From: JBBDIJ01 sp040880485
GTDB taxonomy: Bacteria > Bacteroidota > Rhodothermia > Balneolales > Balneolaceae
Length of the DNA stretch: 64,000 nt
Assembly (NCBI GenBank): GCA_040880485.1
Contig: JBBDIJ010000009.1
Location: forward strand, 248,001-312,000
Direction of reading: 5' to 3'
Made by a program: the position numbers and the translations under genes. Shown here piece by piece: positions 54,293-62,136 of the stretch; within the stretch, counting starts at the first letter, position 1; each line of letters starts with the position of its first letter. The notes under the pieces are model-generated. The model was given only the letters and a program-made list of their open reading frames with translations. It did not search any database and was not told where the DNA came from.

Positions 54293-54760
54293 TCAAGATC
54301 GGTTACGCTTCGCTATCTCGCGATACTTTTTCCCTACCCATAGAAAACCAAACGACTCTCCCGGTTCCTTTACACGGTGTTTATGGTGCATTTTGTGTGC
54401 GATGCGGACTGACCTCAAATAGGAGTTGTCTACATTCCGGAACCATTTGACCCTTCTGTGTACATAGATATCATGAACAAAAAAATAGGCCATACCATAC
54501 ACCAGGATTCCGGTACCTGCAGAGATTAACAACGAGTTGCCGTTCATTGTACCAAATGCAAGAAGCAGAACTGATGGGATGGCAAACATCAGTGCAAAAA
54601 GATCATTCTTCTCAAGTGTATGATCATGTGGTACATGGTGATCTTCGTGCAACTTCCATAAAGCTCCATGCATGATATACTTGTGTGTAAACCACGCTAC
54701 CAACTCCATAAAAAGGAAAGCGGCTAGAAATGTAGCAACAACAGGCAGAATTTCGATCAT
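54293..54760 (-). CDS. crtZ: Beta-carotene hydroxylase (CrtZ-type)
   Basis: A 155-residue membrane di-iron hydroxylase. The histidine clusters are H26-x4-H31, H38-x2-H41-H42, H96-x4-H101 and H122-x2-H125-H126, on short loops between hydrophobic helices, as in the fatty-acid-hydroxylase superfamily form of CrtZ. It would hydroxylate the rings made by the adjacent cyclase, giving zeaxanthin-type pigments. It is divergent from crtI across a 186-base gap. Confidence 0.9.
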   Translation of the reverse strand: MIEILPVVATFLAAFLFMELVAWFTHKYIMHGALWKLHEDHHVPHDHTLEKNDLFALMFAIPSVLLLAFGTMNGNSLLISAGTGILVYGMAYFFVHDIYVHRRVKWFRNVDNSYLRSVRIAHKMHHKHRVKEPGESFGFLWVGKKYREIAKRNRS

Positions 54761-54827
54761 TGTATTAAAAATGAATTTGACCGGTTAACAGTTAGGAGTT
54801 TAAATCGAGGCCTTGAGCCAAACGTTC

Positions 54828-54835
54828 CAAATATA
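54828..54835 (-). promoter_or_regulatory. Exact -7 element TATATTTG for crtZ-crtY in the divergent crt gap
   Basis: On the minus strand 54835-54828 reads TATATTTG, an exact TAnnTTTG, about 68 bases before the crtZ ATG. No clear TTG is found 17-23 bases upstream of it. On the plus strand an overlapping TATATTTT (54832-54839) lies 16 bases after a TTG (54813-54815), so one AT-rich core may serve both directions. Confidence 0.35.
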
Positions 54836-54946
54836 TTTTAAAATGTTGAGAGCTGTTCTACCTGACAGTATCCCGGGACTGTTTGAATTTTATCAGGCCA
54901 ACGGGAATGATTTTACAGGCTTTTCTATTCTTCAGTTTGCAGATCC

Positions 54947-56431
54947 ATGAATAAAAGTACCAATATTTCCATCATCGGGGGCGGCCTGGCTGGCCTGATC
55001 GGAGCAAGTCATCTTGCCCGCAAAGGCTATAATGTAACGCTTTTTGAAAAACATCATCACGCGGGAGGACGGTTGCGCTCATTTGAAGCCAAGGGCTACA
55101 CCTTCGATATGGGACCGAGCTGGTACTGGATGCCGGAAGTATTTGAGTCCTGCTTTCATGAGTTTGGGTATGATGTGAGTGATTTCTACCAATTAAAGCG
55201 TCTGGACCCCTCTTACACGGTGTTCTGGAAAGAGAGCAAACCACTGAGAGTCCCTGCCGATCCTGCCAATCTTGGAGAGTGGTTTGAGTCGAGAGAATCG
55301 GGAAGCAGTAAGAAGCTTGAACTTTTCCTGAAGGAGGCGGAGTTCAAATACAATACCGGGATGAAGATGCTTGCCAATAACCCGATGCAAAATCTTGGGG
55401 ACTACCTGGACCCCTCCCTCTTCAGGCATCTCTTCCGCCTCGATCTTTTTACCTCTATGAACCGGCACATTGGCCACTATTTTAAGGATACTCAAATCAG
55501 AATGCTTCTCGGATTTCCCGTTCTCTTTCTGGGTGGTACCTCCAGACAAATTCCGGCCCTCTATAGCATGATGAATCATGCCGATCTGAATCTGGGAACC
55601 TGGTATCCGATGGGAGGTATGTCTGAACCTGCAAATGCGTTCTACAGAATTGCACTCGAACAGGGTGTCCATTTTCATTTTGGAGAAGAGGTTACACGTA
55701 TTGTAACCCGGGATGATCAGGCAATATCTGTTGTCACAGAAGCAGATACCTATAAAACGGATGGAATCATAGGGGCTGGGGATTACCACCACATAGAACA
55801 GAATCTGTTACCTCTGGAGAGTCGAAATTATAGTGAGAGCTGGTGGAGCAGGAGAACAATGGCCCCATCCTCTCTTCTATTCTTCGTCGGGATTGAAGAA
55901 TCGATACCTGAGCTGACTCATCACAATCTCTTTTTTGACGAGGATTTGGACCGCCATGCAGAACAAATTTACAACCGGCCGGAGTGGCCGGACCACCCTC
56001 TTTTTTACCTTTGTAATCCATCCAAAACCGACTCCTCTACTGCACCTGAAGGGTGTGAGAACCTCTTCTTTCTGATTCCTGTTGCCCCCGGACTGGAAGA
56101 GTCGGATGAGATAAAGAACAGACTTTTTGAAAATGTGTTACAAAAACTGGAACGACATACGGGAAGAGATTTAAAGGCCAAGATCTCATTCAGGCGCAGC
56201 TTTGGAATCAAAGACTTTACGATGGAATACAACTCTTATCGTGGCAATGCATATGGGCTTGCAAACACACTGCTGCAGACAGGTGTATTTAAACCCTCCA
56301 TGAGAAATCCTAAAGTAAAAAATATGGTTTATGCTGGTCAGTTGACACACCCGGGTCCCGGTATGCCCCCGTCCATTATGTCAGGAAAACTGGCGGCTGG
56401 CCTTTTGGATCAAACGATGAGGACATTTTGA
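54947..56431 (+). CDS. crtI: Phytoene desaturase
   Basis: A 494-residue FAD enzyme introducing double bases into phytoene, probably to lycopene. The dinucleotide loop is IIGGGLAGLIGASHLARKGY (9-28), followed by GGRLRSFEAKGYTFDMGPSW, and the C-terminal carotenoid motif is YAGQLTHPGPGMPPSIMSGK. The number of desaturation steps cannot be read from sequence, but a lycopene cyclase nearby suggests four. Its stop is inside the TTG start of crtB. Confidence 0.93.
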   Translation: MNKSTNISIIGGGLAGLIGASHLARKGYNVTLFEKHHHAGGRLRSFEAKGYTFDMGPSWYWMPEVFESCFHEFGYDVSDFYQLKRLDPSYTVFWKESKPLRVPADPANLGEWFESRESGSSKKLELFLKEAEFKYNTGMKMLANNPMQNLGDYLDPSLFRHLFRLDLFTSMNRHIGHYFKDTQIRMLLGFPVLFLGGTSRQIPALYSMMNHADLNLGTWYPMGGMSEPANAFYRIALEQGVHFHFGEEVTRIVTRDDQAISVVTEADTYKTDGIIGAGDYHHIEQNLLPLESRNYSESWWSRRTMAPSSLLFFVGIEESIPELTHHNLFFDEDLDRHAEQIYNRPEWPDHPLFYLCNPSKTDSSTAPEGCENLFFLIPVAPGLEESDEIKNRLFENVLQKLERHTGRDLKAKISFRRSFGIKDFTMEYNSYRGNAYGLANTLLQTGVFKPSMRNPKVKNMVYAGQLTHPGPGMPPSIMSGKLAAGLLDQTMRTF

Positions 56432-57285
56432 ACAGAGCAATCAATCATAATCTGGCTATATACGATCGTGTTTCCAAACGGTCAAGCCGCCTGGTTACAA
56501 GATCTTACAGCACTTCATTCTCAATCGGCATAAACCTGCTCGACAACTCCATCAGAGATGCGATCTATGCCATTTACGGATTCGTTCGCCTCGGCGACGA
56601 AATTGTAGATACCTTCGTAATGCAAGACAGAGAGGAGCTTCTGAAAGCATACAGGGAAGAGACTCACCTCGCTCTTGCCAGGGGGATTAGCCTGAATCCT
56701 GTACTTCATCAGTTTCAGAAGATTGCCAACCGGTTTCAAATAGACAGGGAATTGGTTGATGCATTTTTTCAAAGCATGGAGATGGATCTTCTTTCAAAGC
56801 ACTACAAAAAGGAGTGCTACAACCAGTATATCTACGGTTCGGCGGAAGTTGTGGGCCTGATGTGCCTGAAAGTATTCTGTGATGGTGACGAAACGCGTTA
56901 CAAGAAACTTGTTGAACCCGCCAGAAAACTGGGGTCAGCATTTCAGAAAGTGAATTTTCTTCGGGATATCCGTCAGGATAGAGAAGAACTTGGCAGATTC
57001 TATTTCCCGAACCTGGGTGATCGCAAGCTGGATATAGAAACAAAAAACAGGATTGTCGCCGAAATTGAAGAGGAGTTCACAGTGGCCAGAGAGGGGATTT
57101 CACAACTACCAACCAAAGCACGTGCAGGAGTCACTGTTGCTTATACGTACTATCGCCAACTGCTGGCACAACTAAAATGTACCCCTCCCGATAAAATTCA
57201 CCGTATGAGAATTCGCATCTCTACACCCATGAAATGCTACCTGCTTGTAAAAACACTTTTCAGGCACTCCCTGAACCGAATATGA
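56428..57285 (+). CDS. crtB: Phytoene synthase
   Basis: A 285-residue prenyl-prenyl synthase joining two geranylgeranyl diphosphates. The two magnesium-binding aspartate motifs are DEIVD (57-61) and DIRQD (180-184) in NFLRDIRQDREELGRFYFP. The start is TTG at 56428 overlapping the crtI stop (TTGA), backed by GAGG with a 5-base spacer (56419-56422) and no other early start. Precursors come from the MEP pathway, of which dxr is in this window. Confidence 0.94.
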   Translation: MNRAINHNLAIYDRVSKRSSRLVTRSYSTSFSIGINLLDNSIRDAIYAIYGFVRLGDEIVDTFVMQDREELLKAYREETHLALARGISLNPVLHQFQKIANRFQIDRELVDAFFQSMEMDLLSKHYKKECYNQYIYGSAEVVGLMCLKVFCDGDETRYKKLVEPARKLGSAFQKVNFLRDIRQDREELGRFYFPNLGDRKLDIETKNRIVAEIEEEFTVAREGISQLPTKARAGVTVAYTYYRQLLAQLKCTPPDKIHRMRIRISTPMKCYLLVKTLFRHSLNRI

Positions 57286-57377
57286 GTGATTCAACGTCTT
57301 CACCTCTTCTTGATAGTAAGAGCAGGATTGTTGATCTTGCAAAGATATTATCAAAGCGATCTATTTTGGACCCGATC

Positions 57378-57770
57378 ATGAGAACAAATACACTTTTCGC
57401 AGCTTTATTACTGATTACTTTGTATCCATTTGTAACGAAGGCACAAAACAGTGCGGATGCAGATACCGTAACGTTTCAGATCCATTCCGAAAATATTGAG
57501 ACGATGAGAGCGCTATATGACGACAGGGTCGATGCACATTACGTGGGTGTTCAATTGAACCCTGACTGGATTGAGGTCTACAGTGAGTTGACAGAAAACA
57601 GCATTGGAGACATACTGAACATTACTTTTCAAGAGAGTGTATTAGCGAGCAGCCTTGTCCGGTTTCAAAATGAACATGGACGACTCCTTCTTGGCCCCTA
57701 TAAAAACCAGGATGCCGTCAGAGAAGAGATCAACCGAATTATATATTACAATCGATCGCATCAAGAGTGA
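57378..57770 (+). CDS. Secreted small protein, possibly SPOR-like
   Basis: A 130-residue product with a signal peptide (about 1-23, ending VTKAQN). The mature part alternates strands and ends LLLGPYKNQDAVREEINRI, which recalls the GPF-x-A turn of SPOR peptidoglycan-binding domains, but the match is too short to be certain. The ATG at 57378 fits the signal peptide. An ATG at 57282 overlapping the crtB stop (ATGA) would add 32 residues. It overlaps the possible GTG start of thrS. Confidence 0.65.
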   Translation: MRTNTLFAALLLITLYPFVTKAQNSADADTVTFQIHSENIETMRALYDDRVDAHYVGVQLNPDWIEVYSELTENSIGDILNITFQESVLASSLVRFQNEHGRLLLGPYKNQDAVREEINRIIYYNRSHQE

Positions 57771-57781
57771 CACCGCAAAAC

Positions 57782-59731
57782 ATGCCTGACCAAGTGTTAT
57801 TAACCCTGCCGGATGGCAGCAGCCGAACATATAAACACGGAGTTACAGGAGCAGAAGTCGCTTCATCCATATCGGATGGTCTGGCACGAAGTGCTCTGTC
57901 AGTTACGCTGAATGGAGTGGTAACAGAGTTGACTCAACCGATCCTGGAAGATTCCTCTATACGCATTCACACCTGGGATTCGGAAGAGGGAAAAGCTGTA
58001 TTCTGGCACTCAAGTGCCCATCTGCTTGCCGAAGCCATACAGGAACTCTGGCCCGAAGCACTCTTTGGGATAGGCCCTCCCGTAGAGAACGGTTTCTACT
58101 ATGATATAGATTTTGGAGATAAAACGATTTCTGCAGAAGATCTCGAAACCATAGAGTCCAAAATGGTGGAACTTGCAAGAAAAAAGTCGCAGTTCGAACG
58201 GCGGGAAGTCTCCTATAGTGAAGCCATTGAGTGGTATGAGGAACGTGAAAACCCCTATAAACTGGAGCTTATTCGGGATCTGAAAGATGAAACGATTACG
58301 TTTTACACTCAGGGAGAGTTTACCGACCTCTGTCGTGGGCCTCACCTGCCGGATACCGGACCCATCAAGGCAGTCAAGCTCACTTCAATAGCAGGAGCCT
58401 ACTGGAGAGGGGACTCAAAAAGTATACAACTTACCAGAATCTATGGAATCACTTTTCCCAAACAGAAACTTCTTGCGGAGTACCTTCATCAGGTAGAAGA
58501 GGCAAAAAAGAGGGATCATAAAAAACTTGGCAGGGAACTGGGCATCTACCTGATTGACAGTATGGTTGGAAGCGGCCTGCCTATGTGGCTACCAAACGGC
58601 ACAACCATCCGCAGAGAGCTGGAATCATTCCTCAGGCAGGAGCAGATACGGAGAGGATACAAGGAGGTCATCACACCTCATATCGCAAATATAGAGCTAT
58701 ATAAGACATCGGGGCACTACCCTTATTATCAGGATTCTCAATTCAATCCGATGGAAGTGGATGACGATCAGTACATGCTAAAGCCAATGAACTGCCCTCA
58801 CCACCATCGTATCTACTCCAGTGAATTGAGAAGCTACAGAGACCTGCCCCTGCGTCTCGCAGAGTTTGGGACGGTCTATCGTTACGAGCAGTCCGGAGAG
58901 TTGAACGGCCTCTCCAGAGTTCGGGGTTTTACGCAGGATGACGCTCATATCTACTGCACTCACGATCAGTTGAAGGAGCAGATCAAAGAGACTATAGAGT
59001 TGACGTCTACTGTGTTTAATACTTTTGGTATGAAGGTAGATATCCGTCTCTCCTGGAGGGATGAGAATGAAGGGAAGTATGGTGGCAGAGATGAGTTTTG
59101 GGATCGTGCTCAGCGGGAAATTCAGGAGGCTGCCGATGAGATGGAACTTGACTACAGTATAGTAGAAGGTGAAGCCAGTTTCTATGGCCCCAAGATCGAC
59201 TTCATCATTCGGGATGCAATCGGCAGAAAGTGGCAACTTGGAACCGTCCAGGTAGATTATGTGATGCCGGAAAGGTTCGACCTTACCTATATTGGATCTG
59301 ACAACGAAAAACACAGGCCGGTCATCATACACCGGGCACCCTTCGGGTCCATGGAACGTTTTATCAGCATACTGATCGAACACTTTGCCGGTGACTTTCC
59401 ACTTTGGCTTGCACCATGTCAAATACGAATACTCCCGATTTCTGACGACTTTACGACATATGCGAATCAATGTCTGAAACAGTTGAACAGTGCCGGTCTT
59501 CGTGCAGAGATTGATCAGAGAAGCGAAAAAATCGGTGCCCGAATCCGGGATGCGGAAACGGCAAAGATTCCATACATGTTTATAGTGGGTGGCAAGGAGC
59601 AAAGCCAGAATAAAGTGTCTGTCAGAAGGCACAAAAAGGGAGATATCGGAACGTTTCCCTTTTCTGAATTTATTTCCGATGTTCAAAAAGAGGTGGCCAA
59701 TAAAACATTGCCACCAGATCACAATAACTAA
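57782..59731 (+). CDS. thrS: Threonyl-tRNA synthetase
   Basis: A 649-residue class II synthetase. In order: an N-terminal TGS domain (LLTLPDGSSRTY); the editing domain with HSSAH and DLCRGPHLP; the catalytic core with the zinc Cys in MNCPHHHRIY, motif 2 RVRGFTQDDAHIY and motif 3 PVIIHRAPFGSMERF; and an anticodon-binding domain. The ATG at 57782 is used. A GTG at 57767 overlapping the previous stop would add five residues. It begins the classic thrS-infC-rpmI-rplT order. Confidence 0.96.
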   Translation: MPDQVLLTLPDGSSRTYKHGVTGAEVASSISDGLARSALSVTLNGVVTELTQPILEDSSIRIHTWDSEEGKAVFWHSSAHLLAEAIQELWPEALFGIGPPVENGFYYDIDFGDKTISAEDLETIESKMVELARKKSQFERREVSYSEAIEWYEERENPYKLELIRDLKDETITFYTQGEFTDLCRGPHLPDTGPIKAVKLTSIAGAYWRGDSKSIQLTRIYGITFPKQKLLAEYLHQVEEAKKRDHKKLGRELGIYLIDSMVGSGLPMWLPNGTTIRRELESFLRQEQIRRGYKEVITPHIANIELYKTSGHYPYYQDSQFNPMEVDDDQYMLKPMNCPHHHRIYSSELRSYRDLPLRLAEFGTVYRYEQSGELNGLSRVRGFTQDDAHIYCTHDQLKEQIKETIELTSTVFNTFGMKVDIRLSWRDENEGKYGGRDEFWDRAQREIQEAADEMELDYSIVEGEASFYGPKIDFIIRDAIGRKWQLGTVQVDYVMPERFDLTYIGSDNEKHRPVIIHRAPFGSMERFISILIEHFAGDFPLWLAPCQIRILPISDDFTTYANQCLKQLNSAGLRAEIDQRSEKIGARIRDAETAKIPYMFIVGGKEQSQNKVSVRRHKKGDIGTFPFSEFISDVQKEVANKTLPPDHNN

Positions 59732-59737
59732 CAAAGC

Positions 59738-59749
59738 GAGGATACTATC
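59738..59749 (+). promoter_or_regulatory. infC ribosome binding site and non-canonical start (GAGG-N5-AUC)
   Basis: GAGG (59738-59741) lies five bases before ATC (59747-59749), 16 bases after the thrS stop, and in the same frame as thrS. No ATG, GTG or TTG exists in frame between that stop and the conserved IF-3 N-terminus. IF-3 rejects non-AUG starts, so this site is the expected target of autoregulation. Confidence 0.85.
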
Positions 59750-60301
59750 GCAAACCGAAGAACTTCCCGGCCCCGCCGGAAACGTACGGGTGACCGACCC
59801 AATGTCAATAATGAGATTACTGCACGTCAGGTACGCCTGATACGGCCAGACGATGAGCATGAGATCGTAGAACTGAATCGTGCTCTGGAAATTGCGGCCT
59901 CTTTCAATAAAGATCTTGTCGAGGTAGCACCTGACGCCAAACCGCCGGTCTGCAAGGTGATCGACTTTGGCAAGTTCATGTATGAAAAGAAGAAAAAAGA
60001 GAAAGAGGCGAAAAAAAAGCAACACACAATGCAGGTCAAAGAGCTCCGCTTTCGTCCGAGCACCGACGATCATGACCTGGAGTTTAAAATGCGACACGCA
60101 AGGGGCTTTCTAAAGGATGGAGACAAGGTGAAAGCCACCGTACAGTTCAGAGGGCGCGACATGCTCTATACAGAGAAAGGGAAAGAACTTTTACTCAATC
60201 TTGCCGAGGAGTTGAGTGATATTTCCGAGATTGAGAACCCCCCAAATCTGGAGGGTCGCCGAATGATCATGATTTTGACTCCTTCAGGTTCAAAAGGGTA
60301 A
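59747..60301 (+). CDS. infC: Translation initiation factor IF-3 with an AUC start codon
   Basis: A 184-residue IF-3. The frame opens right after the thrS stop, and the only codons before the conserved N-terminus are CAA, AGC, GAG, GAT, ACT and ATC. The ATC at 59747 is therefore the start, with GAGG at 59738-59741 and a 5-base spacer. NEITARQVRLI, EVAPDAKPPVCKVIDFGKF, the lysine-rich linker, VKELRFRP and a C-terminal domain ending RRMIMILTP complete a normal IF-3. Non-AUG starts on infC allow IF-3 to limit its own synthesis, as shown for AUU in E. coli. Confidence 0.94.
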   Translation: MANRRTSRPRRKRTGDRPNVNNEITARQVRLIRPDDEHEIVELNRALEIAASFNKDLVEVAPDAKPPVCKVIDFGKFMYEKKKKEKEAKKKQHTMQVKELRFRPSTDDHDLEFKMRHARGFLKDGDKVKATVQFRGRDMLYTEKGKELLLNLAEELSDISEIENPPNLEGRRMIMILTPSGSKG

Positions 60302-60372
60302 CCATTCATTGTATAGCAACAGCAGAAACCTTATCTTTGACACCTTTTACAACTTCAGATGAGTCAGCTATC

Positions 60373-60573
60373 ATGCCCAAAATGAAATCAAACAGTGGTG
60401 CGAAGAAGCGCTTCAAAATTACCGGAACAGGTAAGATCAAGCGTAAAAAAGCTTTCAAGCGTCACATTTTGACCAAAAAGAGCAGCAAAACGAAACGTCA
60501 GCTTGGTCAGGACACACTGGTAGACCCCACTAATGAAAAGGCAATCAGACGACTCCTGCCCTACGACGCCTGA
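60373..60573 (+). CDS. rpmI: 50S ribosomal protein L35
   Basis: A 66-residue basic protein with the L35 start MPKMKSNSGAKKRFKITGTG and the KAFKRHILTKKSSKTKR core. The ATG at 60373 gives the normal length; an upstream in-frame start would add residues not found in the family. It lies 71 bases after infC and 48 before rplT. In E. coli L20 represses rpmI-rplT through this kind of leader; no clear L20-binding fold can be seen by eye here. Confidence 0.95.
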   Translation: MPKMKSNSGAKKRFKITGTGKIKRKKAFKRHILTKKSSKTKRQLGQDTLVDPTNEKAIRRLLPYDA

Positions 60574-60621
60574 GCTCTCTGACACACAGATTATAAACAC
60601 TAAAAAACAAACGTTTACAAA

Positions 60622-60969
60622 ATGCCACGATCACGAAATCTGGTGGCTTCCCGTCGCCGTCGCCGTACGATTCTTCAACAGGCGAAAGGTTACTGGGGCA
60701 AACGCAAAAACGTTTATACCATTGCTAAAAATGCGGTCGAAAAGGGGTTGCAATATCAATACCGCGATCGCAAAGTTCGTAAGAGGAACTTCAGAAAGCT
60801 CTGGATCATTCGTATCAATGCAGCTGCCCGGCTGAACGGAACCACCTACTCCCGACTTATTAGCGGACTAAAGAGTAACAACATGGAGATCAACCGGAAA
60901 ATGCTGTCCGATATAGCAGTTCACGATCCGGAGACCTTCTCCAGGATTGTCGAAGAAGCAGTTAACTGA
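60622..60969 (+). CDS. rplT: 50S ribosomal protein L20
   Basis: A 115-residue RNA-binding protein of normal length. The MPRSRNLVASRRRRRTILQ start, AKGYWGKRKNVYTIAKNAVEKG (positions about 24-45) and LWIIRINAAAR are L20 hallmarks. It nucleates early 50S assembly around 23S helix 40/41 and often represses its own operon. It is the last gene before a strong terminator. Confidence 0.97.
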   Translation: MPRSRNLVASRRRRRTILQQAKGYWGKRKNVYTIAKNAVEKGLQYQYRDRKVRKRNFRKLWIIRINAAARLNGTTYSRLISGLKSNNMEINRKMLSDIAVHDPETFSRIVEEAVN

Positions 60970-61021
60970 CGATCCGGCTCCGGATATAGAAACTCCACCC
61001 ATGGAGTCACTTCACTTGAAG

Positions 61022-61060
61022 AACCGGCAGATCTGATCTCAGATTTGCCGGTTTTTTTTT
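61022..61060 (+). terminator. Strong intrinsic terminator after rplT
   Basis: A 14-base stem with a single G-U pair (61022-61035 with 61040-61053) closes a 4-base loop, and the arm runs straight into a T tract ending at 61060. It ends the thrS-infC-rpmI-rplT unit and separates it from pheS. Confidence 0.95.
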
Positions 61061-61116
61061 AGATCGTTGAAGACAGAAATACTCTTTTTTTAAAGGAGCA
61101 CCCTTTACCCGGTGAT

Positions 61117-62130
61117 ATGAAGGAACATATAGAGAAAGTCAAAAAAGAGATCGAATCGGCAGACCTTCAGGATGAAGAGTCTCTGGAAGCATTTCGGCTT
61201 CATTACCTTAGTCGCAAAGGAGTGGTTCAGTCACTACTTGCCACAATAGGCTCACTCCCTGAAGAACAGAGAGCAACAGCCGGGAAGCAGTTGAATCTAC
61301 TTAAGAAGATTGCTAATGATCGCTTCAATGATGCCAAATCCCTACTGAACGAGGGCAACAAAAGTAGAGTACAATCTGCTTCGGAAGATATAACCATACC
61401 GGTTCAACCCGCCTGGACCGGTTCCTTCCATCCACTTACACAGACGCTTGAAGAGATGAAACAGATCTTTTTACGTCTCGGTTTTGATATTTCTGACGGC
61501 CCGGAAGTAGAAGATGACTTTCACAACTTTACAGCTCTCAACTTTCCACCGGAGCATCCAGCGAGGGATATGCAGGACACCTTTTTTATTCGAAAATCTG
61601 AACGTAAAGAGGAAGAGGACCTGGTACTCAGAACTCACACCTCACCTGTTCAGATACGGCTAATGAAGGAGACGAGGCCGCCTGTTCGAAGTGTTATGCC
61701 AGGCAGGGTGTTTCGGAATGAAGCCGTCACTGCAAAATCATACTTCCAATTCAATCAAATGGAAGGATTGTCGGTTGGAGAAAATATTTCGATGGGTGAA
61801 TTGATCGAAACACTCGTCATGTTCGCCAGAATGATGTATGGCAGTTCCGTTCAGTATCGGGTCCGCCCTTCATTCTTCCCCTTTACAGAACCGAGCCTTG
61901 AAATGGACGTTTGGTGGGGGCCCACAAAAGGTGGGCAATGGCTTGAAATACTGGGCGCGGGAATGGTGGATCCCAATGTTTTTGAAGCGGTTGGATATGA
62001 TCCCGAAAAAGTGAGCGGATTTGCTTTTGGCATGGGAGTAGATCGCATTGCAATGCTCAGGTACGGAATAAATGATATCCGGGTTCTCTATGAAAATGAT
62101 GTGCGCTTTCTCAATCAGTTTCCAGGTTAA
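61117..62130 (+). CDS. pheS: Phenylalanyl-tRNA synthetase alpha subunit
   Basis: A 337-residue class II catalytic subunit. An N-terminal coiled-coil arm (about 1-80) that contacts tRNA is followed by the core with SFHPLTQTLEEM, motif 2 in VFRNEAVTAKSYFQFNQMEG, and motif 3 in FAFGMGVDRIAMLRYGI. AAAGGAG lies about 21 bases before the ATG, too far for a standard site, with GGTGAT closer. It lies six bases before pheT. Confidence 0.96.
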   Translation: MKEHIEKVKKEIESADLQDEESLEAFRLHYLSRKGVVQSLLATIGSLPEEQRATAGKQLNLLKKIANDRFNDAKSLLNEGNKSRVQSASEDITIPVQPAWTGSFHPLTQTLEEMKQIFLRLGFDISDGPEVEDDFHNFTALNFPPEHPARDMQDTFFIRKSERKEEEDLVLRTHTSPVQIRLMKETRPPVRSVMPGRVFRNEAVTAKSYFQFNQMEGLSVGENISMGELIETLVMFARMMYGSSVQYRVRPSFFPFTEPSLEMDVWWGPTKGGQWLEILGAGMVDPNVFEAVGYDPEKVSGFAFGMGVDRIAMLRYGINDIRVLYENDVRFLNQFPG

Positions 62131-62136
62131 ACGAAG

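Noticed and set aside
57200..57781. T-box or other tRNA-sensing leader before thrS
   Set aside because: The space is occupied by the small secreted-protein gene, no T-box sequence is visible, and T-boxes are not expected in this phylum.
58778..60097. Long 439-residue open frame on the minus strand opposite thrS and infC
   Set aside because: It is entirely antisense to two highly conserved genes, and its translation shows no domain; it reflects codon bias of thrS.
60302..60372. L20-binding autoregulatory leader before rpmI
   Set aside because: Expected from E. coli, but no clear pseudoknot or L20-site mimic could be recognised by eye in 71 bases.
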